DNA of 5,866 bases from assembly GCA_028290765.1 (NCBI GenBank), contig JAQGJF010001042.1, positions 1 through 5,866 of the forward strand, given 5' to 3'. The translations under genes and the position numbers were made by a program. This stretch comes from Tardiphaga sp. (lineage in GTDB: Bacteria; Pseudomonadota; Alphaproteobacteria; Rhizobiales; Xanthobacteraceae). Shown here piece by piece: positions 1-4,899 of this stretch (the first letter of the stretch is position 1; each line of letters starts with the position of its first letter). Under the pieces are notes generated by a model, which had not been told where the DNA came from, ran no database searches, and saw only the letters and a program-made list of their open reading frames with translations.

Positions 1-7
1 CGGCCCT

Positions 8-36
8 GGATTGCTTCGCTGCGCTCGCAATGACGG
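8..36. repeat. Short GC-rich intergenic repeat with ATTGC/GCAAT ends
   Basis: Positions 10-31 begin with ATTGC and end with GCAAT, with a GC-rich core that contains CGCTGCG, followed by GACGG. From memory, near-identical elements of this form are scattered through intergenic regions of Bradyrhizobium and Rhodopseudomonas genomes, probably as short non-autonomous palindromic repeats. Only one copy is visible here, so its repeat status rests on recall. It lies at the window edge, outside any gene I can support. Confidence 0.5.
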
Positions 37-239
37 GGCTGGCGACGCCGACTCAGCGTAAAGCCACCACGCATCCGGCTCCAAAATTTCTTTATCAAAT
101 TTGAAACTATCTCGCGCCTAGATCATCCCCCTGAGCGTCCGGTCCCTGCGGATCAGTTCTTCGACACTCAGATTTTTTCAGGGTGGGTCACGCGTCCTTG
201 TGACGTTCCGGATCCGAATTCGAGAGGGTTTCGTCTTCA
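37..239. other. Intergenic stretch with nothing assignable
   Basis: This stretch is AT-richer than the genes around it (for example 86-110) and has no ORF with convincing codon use. A 5-bp inverted repeat, GTCAC at 187-191 and GTGAC at 200-204, is present but too short to interpret. I see no clear promoter or terminator. Confidence 0.5.
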
Positions 240-479
240 ATGCAAAAGAGCAATATATCGGCAGGCGTCTACAGCGAGCGAGAGACCAAATCCGGTTTGG
301 AAAAAGGCTTCGACATCAACACGTTGCGCAAACCGTTGAAGATGACCGCGACGCTGAGGCGCCGGGCGCTCAAGAAAAAGCCCGTGCAAAATCCACCCGA
401 GCGCGCTTACGAGCAAAGTCCCTCAATCTGTCCGGACCAACAGATTACGCCAGGATGTGACGAAACGGCTTCGACTTGA
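240..479 (+). CDS. Doubtful small ORF, 79 residues, unknown function
   Basis: This ORF would encode a basic 79-residue protein with no domain, signal peptide or membrane segment that I recognise. In its favour, the middle (about residues 19-50) prefers G or C at third codon positions as real genes here do, and a GAGAGGG stretch lies about 12 bases before the ATG, which is too far for a strong ribosome binding site. Against it, codon use degrades after about residue 50, and its 3' end overlaps by 35 bases the better supported zinc-ribbon gene on the other strand. An overlapping ORF in another frame (from 200) has worse codon use. It may be a real lineage-specific gene, a decayed remnant, or chance. 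Confidence 0.25.
   Translation: MQKSNISAGVYSERETKSGLEKGFDINTLRKPLKMTATLRRRALKKKPVQNPPERAYEQSPSICPDQQITPGCDETAST
425..446 (-). terminator. Weak hairpin at the 3' end of the zinc-ribbon gene
   Basis: AATCTGT (425-431) and ACAGATT (440-446) form a perfect 7-bp inverted repeat with an 8-base loop, overlapping the stop codon of the gene at 445-663. No clear U-run follows on the minus strand, so a role as an intrinsic terminator is uncertain. Confidence 0.25.
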
Positions 480-663
480 AAGGGTCGGTCGCGACAATCA
501 CCTTATGGACGTGATCGCAGGTGTCGCACTCGAAGCTGTGAAGATCGAACCCGGACGAGCCGGTGACGATGCGCGCGAACAGCATGCGGGAATGACATTT
601 GGGACAGCGGGGATGCTGCATCGTTGCGGAGACTAAACCGGAAACGAAATCGGGTTTTGGCAT
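445..663 (-). CDS. Small zinc-ribbon protein, function unknown
   Basis: The 72-residue product has two CxxC knuckles, Cys20-Pro-Lys-Cys23 and Cys46-Asp-Thr-Cys49, separated by 22 residues. This is the spacing of a compact zinc ribbon. Between them is a stretch with a GxDLHSFEC-type end that I recall from small hypothetical proteins of Bradyrhizobium and relatives. It has no signal peptide or membrane segment, so it is probably cytoplasmic. The ATG at 663 is preferred over one at 690 because AGAGGA (670-675 on this strand) sits 6 bases before it. An internal ATG (codon 15) would also keep the ribbon. The gene stands alone, converging on the doubtful ORF at 240-479. Metal binding is inferred from the four cysteines; no partner or pathway can be assigned. 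Confidence 0.8.
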   Translation of the reverse strand: MPKPDFVSGLVSATMQHPRCPKCHSRMLFARIVTGSSGFDLHSFECDTCDHVHKVIVATDPFKSKPFRHILA

Positions 664-669
664 GATCCG

Positions 670-675
670 TCCTCT
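670..675 (-). promoter_or_regulatory. Ribosome binding site of the zinc-ribbon gene
   Basis: AGAGGA on the minus strand, 6 bases before the ATG at 663. It is what decides between the 663 and 690 starts. Confidence 0.65.
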
Positions 676-840
676 CAACGGGCAGCACAAAACTCCCTTC
701 CACGGATCGTGCCCGCGGGCCGCCCAGCCATGGGCCGAGCTTGATCTTCTTCATCTTTGATTCGCTGCTCAATATTGCTCAATTTACGACACGGAATTGA
801 CATAAGTCGGCGACCATCCGGCGTGTCGGGCAATGAAACT

Positions 841-854
841 GCCGGATATCCGGC
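841..854. repeat. 14-bp perfect palindrome, possible operator
   Basis: GCCGGATATCCGGC equals its own reverse complement. Its right half continues as ATCCGGCGTG (848-857), which is repeated directly at 816-825, 32 bp upstream and so close to three helical turns away. Three ATCCGGC half-sites in one 40-bp stretch suggest a protein binding site, but no known operator consensus is recognised. Confidence 0.35.
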
Positions 855-1073
855 GTGACCGGTCAAAATTGCTCAGATTACCGGCGCAATGCAACTTTCC
901 AGCGAGCTAATTTCTCGCGAGCTAAATCAAAAACCATCATCTCCGCCCTTTCGAGCCGTGAAAGAAACGATGCAATCGATACCGAAAATCCCACGCATGC
1001 AGCCCGATGACAATCTGTTCATCTGAACTTGCGACATGATAACCACATCAGCGCGCCCGCGTAAGCTGCAGCA

Positions 1074-1108
1074 AATTCTAAGATTCATCTAAGATTGATC
1101 TTAGAATT
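1074..1108. promoter_or_regulatory. Operator-like array of three TCTAAGAT sites
   Basis: TCTAAGAT occurs at 1077-1084 and 1088-1095 in direct orientation and at 1098-1105 inverted (ATCTTAGA). The direct copies are 11 bp apart and the last is 10 bp on, so all three lie on one face of the helix. The outer arms extend to an 11-bp perfect inverted repeat, AATTCTAAGAT (1074-1084) and ATCTTAGAATT (1098-1108). The middle and right copies form an 8-2-8 palindrome. This is the layout of a dimeric regulator's binding site. It lies about 105 bases before the ATG at 1215, so it probably controls that gene, though the divergent gene at 663 is also possible. The regulator is unknown. Confidence 0.45.
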
Positions 1109-1151
1109 CCCTGAACTTATTCCTTACGGCTCTCGACAAAGCTAAGCCCGA

Positions 1152-1166
1152 GCAACGCGGCGTTGC
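1152..1166. repeat. 7-1-7 inverted repeat in the leader of the histone-like gene
   Basis: GCAACGC and GCGTTGC flank a single G as a perfect inverted repeat. In RNA it could form a 6-bp stem with a CGG triloop. It lies about 50 bases before the ATG at 1215, and may be an operator half-site pair or a leader hairpin. Confidence 0.35.
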
Positions 1167-1187
1167 GAATTGAAATTGATGTGATAA

Positions 1188-1197
1188 AAGGCGCCTT
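1188..1197. repeat. 10-bp palindrome just before the ribosome binding site
   Basis: AAGGCGCCTT is a perfect palindrome that ends 8 bases before the GGAG (1206-1209) of the gene at 1215. It could be a regulator site close to the start. A 10-bp palindrome can also arise by chance. Confidence 0.25.
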
Positions 1198-1214
1198 CAA
1201 CAATTGGAGCCAGC

Positions 1215-1430
1215 ATGGCCAAGAAGACGAAGAAGATGATGAAGCCGAAGAAGACCGCAAAAACCGCGACCAAGCGTCGCGAATGGACGAAAGACGATAT
1301 CCGTCAACTCAAGACGTTAGCCAAGCAGAAGACCGGCGTCGTGAAAATCGCCAAGATCCTGAAGCGTACGCCGGGTGCGACCACCGTGAAGGCGCATATT
1401 CTGGGCGTGTCGCTGAGCACGCGAGGCTGA
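1215..1430 (+). CDS. Small lysine-rich histone-tail-like DNA-binding protein
   Basis: The 71-residue product has two parts. Residues 1-22 are almost all Lys, Arg, Ala and Thr, resembling a histone H1-type tail. Residues 23-65 (from Glu-Trp-Thr to the Leu-Gly-Val stretch) look like a compact helical SANT/Myb-like or helix-turn-helix unit: Trp24, a DDIRQLK helix, a Val-Lys-Ile-Ala-Lys-Ile-Leu helix, then a Pro-Gly turn and a last helix. I recall a family of such small proteins, KKAKKx tail plus WTKDD motif, in Bradyrhizobium and Rhodopseudomonas, annotated as hypothetical. DNA binding, perhaps chromosome organisation or gene control, is inferred. The start is supported by GGAG at 1206-1209, 5 bases before the ATG. 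It is a single gene, preceded by a repeat-rich control region and followed by a hairpin. A longer overlapping frame (1163-1597) is not credible. Confidence 0.85.
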   Translation: MAKKTKKMMKPKKTAKTATKRREWTKDDIRQLKTLAKQKTGVVKIAKILKRTPGATTVKAHILGVSLSTRG

Positions 1431-1436
1431 AACATT

Positions 1437-1463
1437 ATCTGACGCCCCACATTTGCGTCAGAT
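1437..1463 (+). terminator. Hairpin just after the histone-like gene
   Basis: ATCTGACGC (1437-1445) and GCGTCAGAT (1455-1463) form a perfect 9-bp stem with a 9-base loop, starting 7 bases after the stop codon at 1430. No U-run follows on either strand, so termination may be weak or Rho-assisted, or the hairpin may protect the 3' end. It lies between two convergent genes and could serve both. Confidence 0.5.
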
Positions 1464-1492
1464 CGACTGCCCCATTTCCTCTCTTGAAATAC

Positions 1493-1537
1493 GATCCTCT
1501 GAACGCTGATCCTCAAAACGCTGATCTTCAGAACTTT
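1493..1537. repeat. Three tandem 15-bp repeats
   Basis: Units GATCCTCTGAACGCT (1493-1507), GATCCTCAAAACGCT (1508-1522) and GATCTTCAGAACTTT (1523-1537) are arranged head to tail. Units 1 and 2 differ at two positions; the third is more diverged. They lie between the 3' ends of the histone-like gene and the interrupted permease gene. The 15-base length keeps any reading frame open, but no supported gene covers them. They could be slippage-derived or a short protein-binding array. Confidence 0.6.
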
Positions 1538-1577
1538 TGGAACAGGCGTGCAGAGGATCGGCGCACGCGATCGTTAC

Positions 1578-1784
1578 TCATGCGTGATCCGGACTGATCT
1601 TCCAGGTCGCCGCCAGCATGCCCACGGTGATCAATCCCGTGAAGACCGCCAGGACCGGCGCGACGAATGCCAGCGCGGCAGTCGCGGCCCATCCGATCGA
1701 CGAGAAGGCCTCCGCGAATGTCGCAAGGCGTGACGAGGTCTGGCGGCGGCGTAACTGGCTCCGACGGGCCTTCACCCGAAACGA
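1578..1784 (-). pseudogene. Detached C-terminal part of the ABC permease, after the TAG
   Basis: This is the continuation, in the same frame, of the permease ORF that stops at 1785-1787. It has 68 codons and then TGA. It begins with a basic loop rich in Arg and Lys (Arg-Arg-Arg-Gln-Thr-Ser-Ser-Arg), continues with an Ala-Thr-Phe-Ala-Glu-Ala-Phe stretch, and ends in one long or two short hydrophobic segments, as expected at the C-terminus of the second half of the family. I recall this loop-plus-hydrophobic pattern from intact homologues. A GTG at 1775 could restart translation only 10 bases after the stop, but there is no Shine-Dalgarno sequence before it. The sequence has not visibly decayed, which argues that the stop codon is recent or is read through. 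Confidence 0.65.
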
Positions 1785-3104
1785 CTATTGGATTGAGGTC
1801 GCGGAAGTCGCCGCGAGCATGACCGCACCCGCGGTGACCCCGGCCAGCATGGGCGATGCGAAGGCCAAGGCAACGATCAGCGGCGCGAACACCGCACCGA
1901 TAACGATCAGAACCACCTCGACCTTGGCGCCGATGACGCTGGACATCGGCAACGGCGCCGTCGTCACCAGATCGGAAGCATCTTCGCCCGAAATCGCCAG
2001 CCAGGCGAGGCCGCCCGCCAACTGGCCCGCTGCCATCACGACGACCGGCGCAATCAGCACGATCGCCGTCGAACTGTCGGCGAAGCTGCGCCATAACATC
2101 ACCGCCGGCGGCAACAGATACAGCAATTGCATCAGCGTCTGCGAGACCAGCCAGGGATCGCGACGAAGCAGGCGGAATTCCTTCATCCTCAGCGTTTTTC
2201 GCCGCGACGCCGCCTGAAACGGCCGAACATGGTCCGTGCGGTTTGTCGAAGGCCCTTTCGGCACCGCGGTGGCGACATAGTCGGCAAACCGCGGCGAGAA
2301 CATCGCGATGATCACGCCGAGCAGGGTAAGGCTGGCGCTGAGCAGGCTGCCGAGCGCGTTGCCATCGCCGATAATCGCGCGCGCCGGCCACCAGAGGATG
2401 CTGCCGGCATCGGGGGCCAAGGACACCACCGCATCCGAGGTCAGCAGCGTAAACCTCGACAAGGTGCCAAAGGACAATATCGCCGACACCTGCAGGCCGA
2501 TGACGAAGCCGGCGCCGGCGATCGCCGCGAAAATCTGCGCCGCCAGCCGGGTCCGGCTTGGGCCAAAACTGCGAAACAGCGCCACCGTGATCGCGATGGC
2601 GATCGCGGTCGCCGACAATCCGACCGCGACGACCACGCCATAGACCGCGAGCCATCGGGCTCCACCACCGATCACCAGAACGTCGATGAACGGCGTCGCC
2701 AGCAGCACCGCCATCGCCGTCACGGTGAGGCTGATGGCGCCGAGGCGCACGGCAAATACCGTCGGCAAGGCCACCGGCGAGGAAACGATGAGATCGAGAT
2801 CGGCCCGCGCGTAGAAAACCCGGGTCACGGATTCGATGGCTTGTGACAACATCAGCGCCCACGCCAGGAAGATGCTGGTGGTGACGACGATCAGCGTGGC
2901 CTTGTCCAGCGGCGCCTGCGTGTCGGCAAACCGGCCGACCACCGCATAGGCCGGCAGATGCATCAGGGCGACAAAAAACACCAAGGCGATGGCGATGTTG
3001 CGGACGCGCCAGCGCCGGCCCGCGGTCATCATGGCCAGCCATTCGCGCCGCGCCAGCCGAATTTCGTGGCCGGCAAACCAGGTTACCGTGGCGGTCGAAT
3101 TCAT
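1785..3104 (-). CDS. ABC-2-type exporter permease, ended early by an in-frame TAG
   Basis: The 439-residue product is an integral membrane protein with about ten hydrophobic segments, for example near residues 36-57, 69-90, 112-135 and 150-172, and another five after about residue 245. Two related halves are visible: an Asp-Leu-Ile-Val-Ser-Ser-Pro motif near 104-110 recurs as Asp-Leu-Val-Thr-Thr-Ala-Pro in the second half, each followed by a similar hydrophobic run. This suggests a fused 6+6 helix permease working with the ATPase encoded next to it; the substrate is unknown. The ATG overlaps the ATPase stop codon (ATGA), so translation is probably coupled. The frame ends at TAG (1785-1787), but 68 further in-frame codons look like the missing C-terminus, for a full length of about 508. 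The product therefore lacks the last loop and membrane segments of its second half. It may be inactive, or made full-length by readthrough. Confidence 0.8.
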   Translation of the reverse strand: MNSTATVTWFAGHEIRLARREWLAMMTAGRRWRVRNIAIALVFFVALMHLPAYAVVGRFADTQAPLDKATLIVVTTSIFLAWALMLSQAIESVTRVFYARADLDLIVSSPVALPTVFAVRLGAISLTVTAMAVLLATPFIDVLVIGGGARWLAVYGVVVAVGLSATAIAIAITVALFRSFGPSRTRLAAQIFAAIAGAGFVIGLQVSAILSFGTLSRFTLLTSDAVVSLAPDAGSILWWPARAIIGDGNALGSLLSASLTLLGVIIAMFSPRFADYVATAVPKGPSTNRTDHVRPFQAASRRKTLRMKEFRLLRRDPWLVSQTLMQLLYLLPPAVMLWRSFADSSTAIVLIAPVVVMAAGQLAGGLAWLAISGEDASDLVTTAPLPMSSVIGAKVEVVLIVIGAVFAPLIVALAFASPMLAGVTAGAVMLAATSATSIQ

Positions 3105-3862
3105 GCCGCGGCGGCCTCGGCTTCGACCAGCGCAACGAACATGTCTTCGAGGCTGCTGTCGCCCTGCCCGTTCTGCCGGCGCAATTCGGCCAGCGTGCCT
3201 TCCGCCACCAGCCGGCCGCTCGAGATGACGCCGATCCGATCGGCCATGCGTTCGGCGACTTCGAGAATATGCGTGGTCATGATCACGGTGCAGCCGGACC
3301 GCACGCGGTCCTGCAGCAATCCCTTGACGTGCCGCGCCGACACCGCGTCGAGGCCGGTCAAGGGCTCGTCGAGAATGATCAGCTGGGGATCGTGGACCAG
3401 CGCGCCCGCCAGCGCCACCTTCTGGCGCATGCCCTTGGAAAATCCTTCGCAGCGCTCATGCTGATGCGCCTCGAGCGCGAGCGAACCCAGAAGATCGCGC
3501 GCGCGCCGTTCCGAGAGCACGGGATCGCAGCCCCACAGCCCGGCGACGAATTCGAGATATTCGAGCGGCGTCAGCTTGTCATAGATCATCGGCTCGTCCG
3601 AGACCCATGCCATGATCTGCTTGGCGGCGACCGGATCGACCAGGGCGTCGATGCCCAGGATCGAAATCGACCCGGCATCGGGCCGCAGCAGCCCGGCGAC
3701 CATGCGCAGCGTCGTCGTCTTGCCGGCGCCGGTCGGCCCCAGCAGCGCATAGAATTCTCCGGTCCGGACCACAAGATCGAGCGCGTCCACCGCAAGCCGG
3801 TCGAAACGCTTTGTTAACCCTCGTATTTCCAACGCGGACGATGGCTGATTGGGGTTCGTCAT
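3101..3862 (-). CDS. ABC transporter ATP-binding protein, ABC-2 exporter type
   Basis: This 253-residue ATPase would power the membrane exporter encoded by the next gene. All nucleotide-binding motifs are present: Walker A at 42-49 (GPTGAGKT), a Q-loop region with Ser-Asp-Glu-Pro near 88-91 in place of the usual Gln, signature FSKGMRQ at 141-147, Walker B LIILDE at 161-166 with catalytic Glu166, D-loop Gly-Leu-Asp at 170-172, and H-loop His198. The SKGMRQK signature and the SDEP loop are typical of drug-, Nat- or Ccm-like exporter ATPases, not of importers. No binding-protein gene is nearby. Start choice is open: ATG at 3862 is used here (GGAT about 9 bases before it), with ATG 3877 and GTG 3886 in the same frame. 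Thr at Walker A position 44, where Asn is common, is allowed by the consensus. The stop overlaps the permease ATG by 4 bp. A GATAAT box (3981-3986, minus) may be a -10 element, but no good -35 was found. Confidence 0.9.
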   Translation of the reverse strand: MTNPNQPSSALEIRGLTKRFDRLAVDALDLVVRTGEFYALLGPTGAGKTTTLRMVAGLLRPDAGSISILGIDALVDPVAAKQIMAWVSDEPMIYDKLTPLEYLEFVAGLWGCDPVLSERRARDLLGSLALEAHQHERCEGFSKGMRQKVALAGALVHDPQLIILDEPLTGLDAVSARHVKGLLQDRVRSGCTVIMTTHILEVAERMADRIGVISSGRLVAEGTLAELRRQNGQGDSSLEDMFVALVEAEAAAA

Positions 3863-4027
3863 TTCGGGATCATCCATGCCTGGCACGCCGGCGCAGCATG
3901 GACCGAAAGACGTTTCGACGCGGTGAATCCGCCGAAGTGAATTGCTCGGGATCGCCCGCGCGATCCGCGCCGACGCGGAAATTATCGGCTGCGCTACGTC
4001 GCGATTGGATGAGTGCGCGGGCGATGA

Positions 4028-4693
4028 CTATTTAACTACCCGCCAGCCCATTTCCCAGAAGTCGGCCTCCAGCCGGGTGGCTTCCTTGAAGATCGCGATC
4101 AACTCGGCTTCGCGCGCCGCCGTCGCATAGCGATCGGCGAGACGATCCAGCTGCGCCCGCGCCTTCGCCGCGACCTCCTGGTAGGGGGCGCCGGCATATT
4201 CGGTAATCCAGACCCGATAGGGGTTGGTGGCGGCGTACGCGTCGGGGCGCGCGGCGAGCCGGCTGGCGATCTCCGCGTAGCCGATCACGCAGGGGGCAAG
4301 CGCCACCTTGAGGGCCAGCAGATCACCGCGCATTCCCGCGTCGAGCACGTAGCGCGTATAGGCCAGCATCTCGGCCGCCGGAGCGGCCTGTTCGAGATCG
4401 TCCGGCGACAGACCCCAGCCGGCGCAGAGCTTGACATGCAGGTTCATCTCGACGTCGAGAATGGCCGAAAGGCCGGCCGCCGCTTCGCGCATGTCGGCGA
4501 GCGCGGGCGACTTGTAGACCGCAAGCGCGTAGGCGCGGGCAAACTCGATGAGGAACAGATAGTCCTGAACGAGGTAGTGACGAAACGCCGCTTCGGCGAG
4601 CGAGCCGTCCGCCAGGGCGTTGGTAAAGGGGTGCTCGGTGTAGGCCCGCCACTCGGCGGATGCTGCTGTCTTCAGGCGCTCGAAAAAACTCAT
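4028..4693 (-). CDS. tenA: TenA-family aminopyrimidine aminohydrolase (thiaminase II)
   Basis: TenA enzymes hydrolyse 4-amino-5-aminomethyl-2-methylpyrimidine, a thiamine breakdown product, to the hydroxymethyl pyrimidine used for thiamine synthesis. Some also cleave thiamine. The 221-residue all-helical protein is of normal length. Visible family residues are Asp44 in the Gln-Asp-Tyr motif, Phe47, Tyr112, the nucleophile Cys135 in Ala-Pro-Cys, Tyr139 and Glu141, and Glu214 in the C-terminal Phe-Trp-Glu-Met. Asp44, Tyr112 and Cys135 have the same numbers as in the Bacillus subtilis enzyme as I remember it, which places this in the cysteine-containing TenA_C branch. The ATG at 4693 fits the family's N-terminus (Ser-Phe-Phe-Glu-Arg-Leu); its ribosome binding site (GAAAG) is weak. 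It is cytoplasmic. No thiamine genes flank it, and the next ABC operon is of exporter type, so it is not ThiXYZ. No TPP riboswitch is seen upstream. Confidence 0.92.
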   Translation of the reverse strand: MSFFERLKTAASAEWRAYTEHPFTNALADGSLAEAAFRHYLVQDYLFLIEFARAYALAVYKSPALADMREAAAGLSAILDVEMNLHVKLCAGWGLSPDDLEQAAPAAEMLAYTRYVLDAGMRGDLLALKVALAPCVIGYAEIASRLAARPDAYAATNPYRVWITEYAGAPYQEVAAKARAQLDRLADRYATAAREAELIAIFKEATRLEADFWEMGWRVVK

Positions 4694-4740
4694 GATCTTT
4701 CGCCGGCTTGTTTTCCAATGGATGTCCTTGGCTCGCACTC

Positions 4741-4769
4741 ATAGCACGTGACAAATCGTCTGGCGCCAA
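4741..4769 (-). promoter_or_regulatory. Possible sigma-70-type promoter for tenA
   Basis: On the minus strand TTGGCG (4764-4769) and TGCTAT (4741-4746) are 17 bases apart, which would start transcription near 4734 and give a leader of about 40 bases. Both hexamers are only moderate matches. The site overlaps two palindromes, TGGCGCCA (4761-4768) and CACGTG (4745-4750). Confidence 0.3.
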
Positions 4770-4827
4770 GCATGGCTGGGCTGCGTTCGATTTTAGTCGC
4801 GTGCATAACCATCAGGTGACTTTACCC

Positions 4828-4841
4828 GGGCTCGAACGCCC
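4828..4841. other. Small GC-rich hairpin in the divergent intergenic region
   Basis: GGGC (4828-4831) and GCCC (4838-4841) flank a 6-base loop, directly after a CCCGGG palindrome. It lies between the start codons of tenA and the dicarboxylate symporter. It is too short to assign a role. Confidence 0.2.
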
Positions 4842-4875
4842 CCTAATTTCAGCGCGAGATCATTCTTGAGTAGCG

Positions 4876-4888
4876 CCTTTCGGAAAGG
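4876..4888 (+). promoter_or_regulatory. Hairpin covering the ribosome binding site of the symporter gene
   Basis: CCTTT (4876-4880) and AAAGG (4884-4888) can pair as a 5-bp stem with a CGG triloop. The right arm is part of AAAGGA (4884-4889), the only good Shine-Dalgarno sequence for the ATG at 4900, 10 bases on. Folding would hide it, so translation could be modulated, but the stem is short and may be weak. Confidence 0.35.
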
Positions 4889-4899
4889 ACAAGCCCCCG

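Larger units (their letters stand above)
676..1214. other. Repeat-rich non-coding region of about 540 bases
   Basis: I find no ORF here with acceptable start signals and codon use. A minus-strand frame ending at 675 lacks a ribosome binding site. The stretch is AT-richer than the flanking genes and holds many short repeats: TGCTCAAT at 766-773 and 776-783, ATCCGGCGTG at 816-825 and 848-857, a 14-bp palindrome at 841-854, GCGAGCTAA at 902-910 and 917-925, GTTCA/TGAAC at 1017-1028, and the array at 1074-1108. A TTGACA hexamer at 797-802 has no good -10 partner at the right distance. The region probably carries the control sequences for the divergent genes at 663 (-) and 1215 (+), and could hide a small RNA that I cannot recognise. 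Confidence 0.6.

Noticed and set aside
797..802. TTGACA as a -35 box in the non-coding region
   Set aside because: No acceptable -10 hexamer lies 16-18 bases downstream; the sequence there is GC-rich.
503..866. Minus-strand frames upstream of and overlapping the zinc-ribbon gene (503-772 and 675-866)
   Set aside because: The first becomes Arg/Phe/Ser-rich shadow sequence over the zinc-ribbon gene. The second has no ribosome binding site and no recognisable domain.
1163..1597. Plus-strand 144-codon frame overlapping the histone-like gene
   Set aside because: It has no ribosome binding site, has shadow-type composition rich in Glu, Arg and Asp, and overlaps a gene with much better evidence.
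1618..2846. Plus-strand frames opposite the permease (from 1618, 2127 and 2308)
   Set aside because: They are antisense shadows of the permease with biased composition and no recognisable family.
1528..3135. Minus-strand 535-codon open frame across the permease
   Set aside because: It is Arg/Gly/Asp-rich low-complexity sequence typical of a shadow frame in GC-rich DNA. The neighbouring frame encodes the membrane protein.
4740..4890. Sigma-54 promoter for dctA
   Set aside because: TGGC-containing stretches exist, but none has GG and GC at the required 10-base spacing with a TTGC-type -12 element.
4694..4899. TPP riboswitch before tenA
   Set aside because: On the minus strand I could not find the conserved CUGAGA and ACCUGAU elements of the THI box.
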